Source: Sulfuracidifex tepidarius (lineage in GTDB: Archaea > Thermoproteota > Thermoprotei_A > Sulfolobales > Sulfolobaceae). Taken from it: a stretch of 64,000 nt of DNA. Location of the stretch: assembly GCF_008326425.1 (NCBI RefSeq), contig NZ_AP018929.1:882875-946874 (forward strand), read 5' to 3'. Of this stretch, positions 37,634 to 51,365 are shown piece by piece (within the stretch, counting starts at the first letter, position 1; the number at the start of each line of letters is the position of its first letter). Under the pieces are notes generated by a model. It was not told the DNA's origin and searched no databases. It saw nothing but the letters and a program-made list of their open reading frames with translations. Made by a program: the position numbers and the translations under genes.

Positions 37634-39085
37634 GTGTCAATATCGTCTATTCTATCTGAAATAGCGCAAGGAATAGAAAAAGCGATATCGGACGCAGCGT
37701 CTGAGGTAGGGCAGGCTTTGTCGGACGCGGTGGGGGCAGCGTCTGCAGTGGGGTCGGAGATAAGCCAGGACATAGAGAACATCACGAACACCTTGGGGTG
37801 CACAGTGCAGGGGATGAAGGACAGCGGTTACACGTACTACCCCGCGTTAGGTATCGTAAACAGGGCGATAAAAAACGCCAATATAAACGGTAAAGTAGAG
37901 CCTGTCAGCAACATATTCCAGCTCTTCAGGCACGGCGTGATCATCGAGAGCGCCGAGGGTAACTACTACTACGTGGGAGGGGCTTCCCCTTACTGGGGAG
38001 CCGGGAAGGACTTCTTCGCCCTGCAAGGGGGAGCGTGCTTCTTCATAAGCGACAGCAGTATCCCCACGCTGATGAGGAAAGCGAACATCATTGTGGTAAG
38101 GTTGAAGAGGAGGAAGTTGACGAGCGCGCCTTGGCAACAGCCTAACCCGCCCGAGGGTTGCAGCACTCCCGTCATAGGTTGGTTCGAGACAGCAGCTGAG
38201 AACAGCAGGGACGCGGGAGGGGTCATGCCTAACTACCTACCTTACTACACCAGTCTTCCATTCCATGCTTTAAAAGTTCCAGGTATTCTTGTAGGCATAT
38301 CAGGCGATAAATTGAGCGCAACCGCCTTGAAGGAGAGTTTGAAGTTAACCTCAGATCAACCGCCCGTCCCTTTCATAGTCGCCAGGACAGTCGGGACGCC
38401 GTTCCAGCAGAAGAACCCTAACGCGGTGATAAACGGTATGATGGCGGTCGCCGTGCTTGACAGCCAGCTTCAGGAGAAGCTTTGCAACCTCTTCATTACA
38501 CAGGATGACTCGATCTGCAATAGCCTGAGCACTGTGAAAGGGTTCAGCGATGCCCTCATAGGCGCCCCGGTATTCACAGCGTACTCCTGCCTCTCCGGTT
38601 GCAAGGAGCCCGGGATAGTGGGGCTCGTGGCGAGCGCGACGCAGTTAGCCGGGCCCGTGGTCTCCCTGGTGTTGGTACCTCTCCCTACCGCTTACACCGA
38701 CCAAGCCTTCGAGCAACTCGCCTCCGCCCTGGGGGTCCAAGACGTCTTCAACGAGAGCGTGAGGGCGCTAGGGAACGCGAGGGAAGTCATCATCTCCCTC
38801 CAAAGCACGTACCACATAAGCCAGACACTGGCATCAGCCATAGTGGACCACTTGGACTGGAACGACCGTGAGCAGATGATGACAGACGCCAAACCCTACG
38901 TGGAGGAGGCTATCAAGATAGAGGACGGGATAAAGGAGGCCCTGAAGGAAGCTAAGGAGGAGTACCTTGAGGAGTACGTAGACGAGTGCGTGGCGTACCA
39001 CGTCAACGAGGACTACGACGAGTGGTACAACGACTCGCTGGACTGCGTGTACTCCCACTCCAGGAAGTTCGGGATAGCACCGTGA
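37634..39085 (+). CDS. Mosaic family protein, copy E (483 aa)
   Basis: Matches copy A through promoter, N-terminus, all three internal variable blocks and the start of the tail (ALGNAREVIISLQSTYHISQ up to TDAKPYVE). It then diverges into a third tail type: a Glu/Lys/Ala-rich helix (EAIKIEDGIKEALKEAKEEY) with CV and DCV motifs, ending SRKFGIAP. Copies A and E are in opposite orientation 14 kb apart, almost a perfect inverted pair for about 1.3 kb plus shared upstream DNA. Function unknown. It is the last copy before the rRNA operon. Confidence 0.85.
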   Translation: MSISSILSEIAQGIEKAISDAASEVGQALSDAVGAASAVGSEISQDIENITNTLGCTVQGMKDSGYTYYPALGIVNRAIKNANINGKVEPVSNIFQLFRHGVIIESAEGNYYYVGGASPYWGAGKDFFALQGGACFFISDSSIPTLMRKANIIVVRLKRRKLTSAPWQQPNPPEGCSTPVIGWFETAAENSRDAGGVMPNYLPYYTSLPFHALKVPGILVGISGDKLSATALKESLKLTSDQPPVPFIVARTVGTPFQQKNPNAVINGMMAVAVLDSQLQEKLCNLFITQDDSICNSLSTVKGFSDALIGAPVFTAYSCLSGCKEPGIVGLVASATQLAGPVVSLVLVPLPTAYTDQAFEQLASALGVQDVFNESVRALGNAREVIISLQSTYHISQTLASAIVDHLDWNDREQMMTDAKPYVEEAIKIEDGIKEALKEAKEEYLEEYVDECVAYHVNEDYDEWYNDSLDCVYSHSRKFGIAP

Positions 39086-39757
39086 AGTCCCGCGATATAT
39101 GTCGTGATGCTCCCGACGAAGGGGACAGTCAGGATAATCCGTGTTAGGGGAGTCTCCAATAGTATCCCCAGACTTCCGGGCAAGACACTAGAGTATAGTC
39201 TACTTTTTTTAAAAAAATAAAAATCTATGGTGAACTATTAATTGAAAGTTTTATGTGCTACCCTAATAAGGACTGAACCATCCGTGCTTTATGGGTCTCT
39301 TCACCTTCTTAGGTGTTTAAGTCCGGTTTTCGCGTAGTCTCCTAAACGTTAGTAAGGGAGTCACAGAGCCTTGATAAGATCCTGATAAAACGAAGTAATT
39401 CATGGCACATGATGGCCATCTTCTTTTCCTCCTGACTACTTGTAGGAGAAGTCACACGTGAACACTAATTAAATCGCTTATAGATATACTTAAGTTTCTG
39501 CGAAAGATGGAAGAATTATCATCATTTGCTTAAAATTAAAGTGAGACTCTCTGTAATGGTGTGTGTATATATATATTTTCTTCCCCTTCCCATTTTCGCT
39601 TGTTACGTGTTCTTTTTTCCTGCTCTCTTTCTTTTTCCTTACTCACTCCGCCTCATGCACCTCACGATGGGATGTGGACAAAAGACAGTGCACTCATGAG
39701 AGATTGAACAAGTAAGAAAAGGGAAAAAGCATACATGGAATGAAAAGTGAGGGCCTT
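39086..39757. other. Gene-poor stretch between copy E and the 23S gene
   Basis: No supportable gene. Contains repeat R2 (39487-39535) and T-rich tracts (39566-39650) that, on the minus strand, lie downstream of the rRNA operon; a pyrimidine-rich plus strand here could reflect the rRNA termination region. Confidence 0.4.
39487..39535 (+). repeat. Dispersed repeat R2 (copy 2 of 2)
   Basis: Matches 9449-9495 (TTTCTGCGAAAGAT, GAAGAATTATCA, TTTGCTTAAAATTA) in the same orientation. Confidence 0.6.
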
Positions 39758-39773
39758 GGCTAGTTGCAGAATT

Positions 39774-39785
<12 letters not shown>
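39758..39785 (-). promoter_or_regulatory. 23S rRNA processing stem, trailer arm (BHB motif)
   Basis: Pairs with 42811-42838. In rRNA sense the arms are GGCUAGUUGCAGAG-GCCG-AAA-GAUAGCC (leader) and GGCUAUC-CGGU-AAA-UUCUGCAACUAGCC (trailer): a 14-bp helix, a 4-bp helix and a 7-bp helix separated by two 3-base bulges on opposite strands. This is the splicing-endonuclease site known from archaeal pre-rRNA. Confidence 0.85.
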
Positions 39786-42810
<3,025 letters not shown>

Positions 42811-42818
<8 letters not shown>

Positions 42819-42838
42819 TTCGGCCTCTGCAACTAGCC
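42811..42838 (-). promoter_or_regulatory. 23S rRNA processing stem, leader arm (BHB motif)
   Basis: Complement of 39758-39785; see that entry. The arm lies in the 16S-23S spacer, about 95 bp from the 16S trailer arm. Confidence 0.85.
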
Positions 42839-42932
42839 TCATCGGACACGCGAACAGACTCATTGCTCATCCGTTCACGGGCCCTAAGCTCTTCACTCCT
42901 CTCCGGCCCTCGTGAGAGGAGTTGCATGAAAA

Positions 42933-42960
42933 GGGGAAGTTGGACTTAGGTGGATCTTCC
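42933..42960 (-). promoter_or_regulatory. 16S rRNA processing stem, trailer arm (BHB motif)
   Basis: Pairs with 44471-44498. In rRNA sense: GGAAGAUC-CACC-UAA-GUCCAACUUCCCC pairing with GGGGAAGUUGGAC-GGUG-AAA-GAUCUUCC, a perfect 13 + 4 + 8 bp stem with two 3-base bulges. Confidence 0.9.
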
Positions 42961-42990
42961 GCCCCCTCCTGTAATTGTAAGGGGAGCTTA

Positions 42991-44462
<1,472 letters not shown>

Positions 44463-44470
44463 CAGGGGAC

Positions 44471-44498
44471 GGAAGATCTTTCACCGTCCAACTTCCCC
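44471..44498 (-). promoter_or_regulatory. 16S rRNA processing stem, leader arm (BHB motif)
   Basis: Complement of 42933-42960 with a perfect bulge-helix-bulge; lies 9 bp upstream of the mature 16S 5' end. Confidence 0.9.
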
Positions 44499-44595
44499 TG
44501 TCAGAAGCAAGGTTTCCCGACCTTAAAGCTCGGGGTTCTTGCTTCTCCATGTGTCTCCAACCCCCGGGAGGTTTTCTCCCGGAGGGGTTTTCGAC

Positions 44596-44632
44596 ATTAT
44601 ACATATAGGTTGTGAACTACATATAAAACTTA
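44596..44632 (-). promoter_or_regulatory. rRNA operon promoter
   Basis: On the minus strand TTTTATATG (box A) is followed 25 bp later by TATGTATAATGTCG, a layout like the well-studied Sulfolobus rRNA promoter. Transcription would start near 44597, giving a leader of about 135 nt that contains a GC-rich hairpin (44561-44590) and the 16S BHB arm. Confidence 0.7.
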
Positions 44633-45101
44633 CGACTAGGTGTCCCTATATAACCCCGTGAACTGGGGACGTCACTTACGCGGGTCAGTTTTATTAAAGA
44701 TATGTCAACACCTGAGAAGAAGAACTTTTTCTTGAAACTATTCAGAAAGATCGGGGTTAAAGTAAAAAGGAATTTTTATTAACGGTGTCAATTAAGAAAA
44801 TGATTGGAGAAAGGTGTCTTTAAATAAAAAATATTTAACAAACTTTATATCTTTCTTAGTAGAGAAAAAAAGGGAGGGGGAGTGGGTTGCGAGAGGAGTC
44901 GATGCTGGAGGAAGGGAGAAGTGTAGGGTAGTGAAAAGAGAGCTTTGTCCTGCCCATCCACGGTTGCACGGCTCAATTACACGCGGGCGAGGAGCTTCAA
45001 CTCCCAAATACGCTGCGTCCTTGTTTCCCTGCCTTCTGGTCAGGAACTTGAGGAGAGAATAAACTGGGCATGAGGTTGTGAGGCAAAGGGTATTTCGCGA
45101 G
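44633..45101. other. Region upstream of the rRNA operon
   Basis: No supportable gene. Frames at 44792-45062 on both strands lack motifs. Confidence 0.4.
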
Positions 45102-45467
45102 TCAATAGGGTTGTGAAGTCTCCGGTCTCTTCTCTTTCAGCTTGTGTAACCCTTTCAACATCCTCACATACATCTTCTCGTATTTGTCCACGTCTAGCAC
45201 CACGGCCCTCCAGCAAGGGAAACCCTTGTCTGTAGTAACTATATATCCTCGGATCAACTCTGCGTAAAGCATTATCTGGTGGTCGTATCTGTAAGGGGTC
45301 ACGAAGGGCCTGAAGCCAAGGTAAATCACCCTCCTTCTGGACCAGCGATAGAAACCTTTCAAAGGGAGGTCGAAGACGAGCGGGACCCCCTCGTGGGTGT
45401 TGCGAGCTAGGTCCGGCGTGTTACGAGACACACAGAAGGAGCGGGAATCAGAGGAGTTGAAGCTCAT
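45102..45467 (-). CDS. Uncharacterised protein, possibly a truncated Cas4/Dna2-like nuclease
   Basis: This 121-residue frame has a polar N-terminus and a core reading LVFDLPLKGFYRWSRRRVIY, YRYDHQIMLYAELIRG and GFPCWRAVVLDVDKYEKMYV. The YDHQI-LYAELI helix resembles motif IV of PD-(D/E)XK nucleases of the Cas4 type (QxxxY), followed by a strand-helix end. The catalytic D-ExK part is not evident, so if related it is partial. Upstream residues before about 30 may not belong to the real protein. No CRISPR array or cas gene is nearby. Function uncertain. Confidence 0.45.
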   Translation of the reverse strand: MSFNSSDSRSFCVSRNTPDLARNTHEGVPLVFDLPLKGFYRWSRRRVIYLGFRPFVTPYRYDHQIMLYAELIRGYIVTTDKGFPCWRAVVLDVDKYEKMYVRMLKGLHKLKEKRPETSQPY

Positions 45468-45679
45468 TGGGGGTCCTTGAATTCCTTGTCTCTCCTAAAT
45501 CTTAAATTTTCATGATTTTTCCCTTGCATCGTTTTCCCCGGCTTGGGCCCGACGGACGCGTACCGAGCGTGGGGTGTTCCACTTGTAGGACGCAAGATAC
45601 GTCCACGTGGTTTCAGCCAGCTTACAGTCTCGCAGAGAGGTGAAACCTTTTAACGCGCATAAGATAACATGTAATACAT

Positions 45680-45910
45680 ATGTATGAAGAGTTGTTCAAC
45701 CAGCAAGGCGTTTCGTGTAACGCTTACGTGCAGAACCTCTCATCAAACGCGGTCGTCCCGAGCATCAAACAATACGATGACGGCATTTCAGTAGACTTTG
45801 GGGGTTCCCCTTATTACGTGGAATACCACGAGGGTAACGTTCAAGTTTGGAGAGACGAGGAAGGTAGGATAGTCTCCATCGACGTAGTTTACGAGGACGA
45901 CGATGAATGA
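45680..45910 (+). CDS. Small acidic protein, DUF2283-like (possible antitoxin)
   Basis: This 76-residue protein ends with a beta pattern like DUF2283 (YYVEYHEGNVQVWRDEEGRI then VSIDVVYEDDDE). DUF2283 proteins are small and often paired with DUF4258 toxins. The stop overlaps the ATG of the next gene (45907) by four bases (ATGA). A TATA-like sequence with ACATGTAATACATATG surrounds the start, so the transcript is probably leaderless. Assignment is by eye. Confidence 0.5.
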   Translation: MYEELFNQQGVSCNAYVQNLSSNAVVPSIKQYDDGISVDFGGSPYYVEYHEGNVQVWRDEEGRIVSIDVVYEDDDE

Positions 45911-46306
45911 TATCTCTCTCAGATTATGAATTAATTTCTATTAAACCCGGGACTTTAACCATTAAAATAGATAATGAAGAGCTGAAAGTGAGAGTTTTCT
46001 CTATACCGATTCACGTGATCAAGAATGGTGAAAATTACAGCGTGCAAGTAAACGTAACAATTTCCGTAGATACTAAAGCCCAGATTCGGCGAGCAATGCA
46101 CCCCGCAAAACATAGTGTCACACAGAGGTGTGGTACCTAAAGACATCAATGTCATTGGGAGACCTGAATTAGAAATAAATGTAGAGGGCAAGCAAATCAG
46201 CGTTTACTTGGAGGTCACTAACTTAGTAGTTTACCCAGATTTAAGAGATTTAGGCGGAAGTCCTTGTGCGGTAATATCTTGGATTCAGTTTCAAACTGTG
46301 AAATAA
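45907..46306 (+). pseudogene. Small beta-rich protein gene with a frameshift
   Basis: The first frame (45907-46140; MISLSDYELISIKPGTLTIK) and the second (46115-46306; VPKDINVIGRPELEINVEGK and SVYLEVTNLVVYPDLRDLGG) join into one protein of about 130 residues if one base is gained or lost near 46090-46120. It lies between the DUF2283-like and DUF4258-like genes with overlapping ends, so it belongs to the same operon. Family unknown. A sequence error would restore it. Confidence 0.5.
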
Positions 46307-46488
46307 CCCAACACGCTATGGACAGAATTAAGAAACATTCTCAGCTCTTAAGGAATAGAGGAATAGATGAGAGAGTTGTGTACAATGCCATAAGGTGCGT
46401 TTGTAACAAACCGAACAAGACAGAGAAGAACAAAGTAAGAAGAGGTATATTTGTTTCAATCTACCTCAAGAGTTTTACCTTATCGTAG
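46264..46488 (+). CDS. DUF4258-like small protein (possible toxin)
   Basis: A TTG start at 46264 (or a later in-frame start) gives 74 residues with EITQHAMDRIKKHSQLLRNR then GIDERVVYNAIRCV, the HaxxR...RGI pattern of DUF4258, followed by basic residues (KTEKNKVRRGIFVSIYLKS). DUF4258 proteins are small RNase-like toxins by prediction. Linked to the DUF2283-like gene at 45680 in one operon. The TTG start is weakly supported because it lies inside the preceding frame. Confidence 0.45.
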   Translation: MCGNILDSVSNCEITQHAMDRIKKHSQLLRNRGIDERVVYNAIRCVCNKPNKTEKNKVRRGIFVSIYLKSFTLS

Positions 46489-46853
46489 TATTCACCCCCG
46501 TTCCTTTAGTCAGGATAATTACTGTAATTCTAACTAGCAAAAACCGTGACGTATTGAAGAAGTGCGGTACTTCACATAATTTACCAGGTTGAAAAAACAT
46601 GAGTGTATCTCTCCTTACATACTCATCCCATAGTATGCACTGAAGTGATTATCACTATTCTGAATACTCGTTTAGAGTGCCTTTTGATTTCAAAATTTTG
46701 ATTTCAAAATATGGGAATTATAACTCCCACGTGGGGGAAAGAAAACGAGAGAGGGCTAAAAAAGGTAAATGGAGGGGAGAGAACAAAAGCAGAGATCGGC
46801 TCCGCCTTCACGGAGGGAGGAGAGGGCTTGGCTCCTTCTCTATCCTGACGGGG
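46489..46853. other. Non-coding stretch
   Basis: No supportable gene. Confidence 0.4.
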
Positions 46854-47288
46854 TCAAGTGAAGCCCATGCTGTGCAGTATTGCGATAAGCTCTTCTCCTT
46901 TATGGACTTTCTTGAACCTCAGTAGCTCCATCCCGTTCTGGAGGAATATCACGTCCTGCACTACGTGATTTCCTCCCACCTTACTGCTTATGAACTGCTG
47001 ATTGACCGTAGACACCAGTAGGTTGGGCGTGTTGAGGGGGACCTCCTTAGTTGCCTTGCCGAACCTCAAGAGCATTGCCCTCTCGTTGGTCACAAGGTAT
47101 TGGGACGCAGACCTCGTGAGGGAATACATGACGAGGGCAAGCGCTATCAAGAAAATACCTAAACCGTAGAAAAAACCTGAAAATAGGAAGAGCACTCCTA
47201 TCACGGTGAGCGCTATGGTGACGTTCCTCCTGTAAACGCTCATCGGGAACTCCCTCCAAACGACCTGTTCACCCGGGTTGAGTTTCAT
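46854..47288 (-). CDS. Membrane protein with a PH-like (DUF304/bPH2) domain
   Basis: This 144-residue protein starts MKLNPGEQVVWREFPMSVYR, then two adjacent membrane helices (about residues 24-60), then a beta-rich part (YLVTNERAMLLRFGKATKEV; QDVIFLQNGMELLRFKKVHK) ending in a helix (EELIAILHSMGF). This matches the YdbT/DUF304 bacterial PH domain plan. Role in Archaea unknown; likely at the cytoplasmic membrane. A fragment of a second copy lies upstream at 47440-47580. A TATA-like TATATATATTAGG precedes the start on the minus strand. Confidence 0.8.
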   Translation of the reverse strand: MKLNPGEQVVWREFPMSVYRRNVTIALTVIGVLFLFSGFFYGLGIFLIALALVMYSLTRSASQYLVTNERAMLLRFGKATKEVPLNTPNLLVSTVNQQFISSKVGGNHVVQDVIFLQNGMELLRFKKVHKGEELIAILHSMGFT

Positions 47289-47439
47289 GCCAATCCCTAA
47301 TATATATAGCAGATTATTAAATATTTCTCTAGAACAGATTATTAAGCATTACTAACCGTAATCTTTATAAAACTCTAAGTTGCCTTTCTGCTTAATAGAA
47401 AAACAATTTTTTAAAGGAGACAGGGAATTATCTCGTCAG

Positions 47440-47580
47440 AGCGGATGAAGGGTAGACACCAGTAGTTTGGGTGTGTGAAGGCGTCCTTCGTGGCCTTGCC
47501 GAACCTCAAGAGCGTTGCCCTCTCGTTGGTCACAAGGTATTGGGACGCGAACGTGAGGGAATGACGAGGGCAAGCGCTGG
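47440..47580 (-). pseudogene. Partial duplicate of the PH-like membrane protein gene
   Basis: About 130 bp match the middle of the 46854-47288 gene almost exactly (for instance GTTGCCCTCTCGTTGGTCAC) in the same orientation, with small deletions. No frame remains. Confidence 0.8.
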
Positions 47581-47620
47581 AATAACTCTCAGGGCTCCGC
47601 GTCTGTTCTAGTTCGCGTCG

Positions 47621-48030
47621 GTGGGCCTTATCTCCGCCAACGATTTCTCGCCAACGTATTTCCGTCCTAGTTCAAAGCCTGAAGGCGTTAAATTGCATTA
47701 TGAAGGGAAGGAGGACGGTAACCGAGTCTTTAGACAAGGAGCGACAGCGACAGAGTATGAGTGGTATTCAAAACTCTTCAGCGGTCAATATGGGTGTCTC
47801 ACAGTAGGCATGAGATATAAGGTAAACTGGCTCCTAAAGTTTAGGGTTTTTAAGGTGAATTACATGGAAAGGCGTAGGGTTTTGTTAAGGAAGCTATCAT
47901 GTGGAACCAAGGGTAAATAGAGGACAGGGGTATAGCAATGCCAAACAATTACACTGGCCTTCCTTTACAGGAAGTGGAGGGGAAAAATGGGTCCATAGAA
48001 TGTGGCATGTAAAGCGATAGTTTCACGACT
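47621..48030 (+). pseudogene. Decayed copy of the halocin-C8-like precursor gene
   Basis: The frame 47621-47920 matches the N-terminal domain of the gene at 54085 (EDGNRVFRQGATATEYE against DDKRIFRQVVTLIEYE; FRVFKVNYMERRRVLL against RSFKVKYLGREGDKHRVL; CGTK shared). After a stop at 47920 another frame gives NYTGLPLQEVEGKNGSIECG, matching YQPYPLQ...NPIECEIC, and then similarity ends, so the Cys-rich toxin part is lost. GC content is higher than in the intact copy, suggesting longer residence in the genome. Confidence 0.75.
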
Positions 48031-48278
48031 GTGCGGGTTGCCAGCCGAAGGCGTCGATGAAAGCGTGGCGTGAAATGAAGCTTGTGTGGAGTTTTTTTTG
48101 TTTTTGTTTTTAATATCGGGGATCCTTCTAGGTATGCGGGCGATGTGCACACCTTCACGAATTACTCCAAGATCCTCAGGAGTAGAACTTGCGGGATAGG
48201 CGGTTTATGCCGGGGAGTTGGTTTATGTCGTTAACGGGTTTTCAACCTTTATAAACAAATTTAACAAAGGGAAGAGTT

Positions 48279-48817
48279 ATGGGTGGGAGGAAGCTACCTT
48301 TTTTGAAATGGCTCGGTTTAGCATTACTGTTTATAGGTTTGCCTACAGCAATAGCCGTTGTACTGTCTTTTTCGATCCCCTTACTATTACACAGTGTAAC
48401 ACTAGCTAATACCGTTAGCACGATAGCCCCTGTATTAGTGTTTCTAGTCTCAGTAACGTATTTTAGGAAATACCTCCAGAGTCGCAACCTCGTTACTCCC
48501 TTTATGAGGAAGGTATCCGTTACGATCTCGCCTGATAGCGGACAACCAATCGACGAGAAATATATTAAGAGATTCGAGCTAATCTCAAGTTTGCTAAAGG
48601 GGAGGGATACATCAAGCAGTTAGCCATACTCGGCATGATGTACCTGCAGAACGCTGTGGCTTACGACGACAAGGATCTTTATTTGAGGGCTGAGGAGTGT
48701 CTGGCAAGGGCTGAGGAGGTAATGCAGGGGAAGAGCGTGGGTTTTGAGGCTAAAATTTCGGTAGGTAACCTGAGGAGTAAGATTGAGACGTATAAGTATC
48801 GTTTCGTGGAAAGGTAA
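48279..48817 (+). pseudogene. Decayed copy of the putative immunity membrane protein
   Basis: The first frame (48279-48623) has two membrane helices and TISPDSGQPIDEKYIKRFEL; a second frame (48635-48817) has MMYLQNAVAYDDKDLYLRAE, ECLARAEEVM and KIETYKYRFVER. Together they match the intact 203-residue protein at 54843 over its length, with one frame change near 48600 and a small deletion. It follows the decayed precursor in the same order as the intact locus. Confidence 0.8.
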
Positions 48818-48920
48818 AAGCTTAAACTTATCGATGTTATTCAGATGTTATTAATTTAAGCCCTTACTTTTTAGTAGTTCATCATCGAGGAAACTATTGA
48901 AATTATCAACAAATTTAGAA

Positions 48921-48961
48921 GGTACCGCGACTTGAACCCCCGGTCGACCGGGTGTTTAAGA
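48921..48961 (-). other. tRNA 3'-half fragment (possible attachment-site remnant)
   Basis: In minus sense CTTAAACACCCGGTCGACC then GGGGGTTCAAGTC reads like a tRNA from the anticodon loop through the T-loop, followed by a shortened acceptor end (GCGGTACC). No 5' half is present. Archaeal integrases often target the 3' half of tRNA genes and leave such fragments. Confidence 0.5.
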
Positions 48962-49429
48962 CGTTAAATTGAAACTATCAATTTAACGCGATTTATCAAA
49001 GGCGTAACAGTGTATACGTTATATTTTATTGTTATAACGAATATCTGATTTTCACATCTACTGCGCATAACATGTTGAACCGTTAAACTCCCCAGTTTAA
49101 CCAACCATTAACGTAATGACCTCAACGACTGGATAGCAAGATACAACACTAATTCTAGGGAAGAGTTTTCCTTTAAATAGTCCCAATAATCAAATTGCTC
49201 GGTCGTCCATTTGGCTATTTTATACGTTAATGCAGCGGACCCCAAAGCAGGCAGTACAGCCCAGGAGCGCGAAAATAATCTGAAAGAACGGACCTAGACT
49301 GGACCAAGTTTGTTCAGCCACACTAAATATTGGCGAAGAGTAAAGGGCGTTTAAAGAGGTAGAGAATCCGTACAAAACATAATAAGTGATAACGTTTCTT
49401 AGGATCCCTAAAGGTATTAACTTACTTCC

Positions 49430-50668
<1,239 letters not shown>

Positions 50669-50790
50669 GTCGAAAAGAGCAAGCACAACCTTTAGAATAA
50701 TATTTAGCATATCGAACATATCAAACCTTCCATGTCCGTGGTTAATCAATCCCTAGCTCCCTTAATATCGAGATCTTCAACGATTTCCTG

Positions 50791-50847
50791 TATTTCTTAC
50801 CTCCATGCGGAGCCATCCCCTAGTTATCTTCACCCAGATGCTAACTC
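50791..50847 (+). repeat. Direct repeat R3, left copy
   Basis: TTTCTTACCTCCATG(C/G)GGAG then CTAGTTATCTT and CCAGATGCTAACTC recur in the same orientation at 61113-61172. With the tRNA fragments and the duplicated membrane-protein gene, the repeat flanks the AT-rich island on both sides. Confidence 0.65.
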
Positions 50848-51118
50848 TGACAGATAAGATAACGGATCATGTGAAAGGTCGCGAAGAAATAACGGGGAGG
50901 TTATGTCTTTATATTTCAATATCAATCTAGCGACTAAGCGTTAGAAGTGCTTATATTTAAACATTTTTTTGGGTAAACACAAATTAAGACTAAAAACTAT
51001 AAAAATAATGGTGATAGTTTTTAGTGTAAACTATAAATGCTGTACAAGATTTCCAATGATATATTTAGACATTGTTAAGAGTTAAAAAAAGGAGGGTTTT
51101 TATAAGAGGATTTTTATA
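50848..51118. other. AT-rich leader region of the island
   Basis: No gene. Strong TATA-like tracts at 51095-51118 (TTTTTATAAGAGGATTTTTA) directly before the small ORF at 51119. Confidence 0.45.
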
Positions 51119-51250
51119 GTGAGTTATAGAATAGGTGAAAAAGAAATGGACGGAGTTCCAACAAATTGGGTCTCTCCAAAATGGATGGAGCTTGGAAAGC
51201 AAAGCAAGGAGAAATTTGCTAACTGCATTATTATTATAATACCTAAGTGA
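51119..51250 (+). CDS. Small peptide gene (43 aa), candidate peptide precursor
   Basis: A GTG at 51119 (or ATG at 51146, 34 codons) opens a short frame ending TGA at 51250. The product has a polar front (SYRIGEKEMDGVPTNWVSPK), a charged middle and a striking end with one Cys followed by five Ile, Pro and Lys. It lies directly behind strong TATA-like sequence and before a two-gene operon of an ASKHA-like protein and an MFS-type membrane protein (51366-53710), as a small precursor would. The sequence after its stop (GGGGGG and a T-rich tract) could attenuate or end transcription. No known peptide family is recognised. Confidence 0.45.
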   Translation: MSYRIGEKEMDGVPTNWVSPKWMELGKQSKEKFANCIIIIIPK

Positions 51251-51365
51251 AAATGGGGGGTTTGGTATAATAAGTAATAATTTTTTTCATATTATTTTGA
51301 TATTGTCAGAATGTACTGGAGAATTTTTACAAGTAATTTAGGAGAGCTAAGATGTCCTCTTACTG

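Noticed and set aside
23697-38892. Repeated ORFs of 66-164 codons in other frames within each family copy
   Set aside because: They overlap the well-supported long frames, and their repetition only mirrors the repeated genes.
45102-45467. A CRISPR-associated cas4 gene
   Set aside because: Only a faint motif-IV likeness is visible, catalytic residues are not seen, and there is no array or other cas gene; kept as an uncertain protein.
48921-48961. Complete tRNA gene
   Set aside because: No 5' half (D-arm, acceptor strand) precedes it and the T-stem is broken; only a 3' fragment can be supported. The same holds for 60515-60562.
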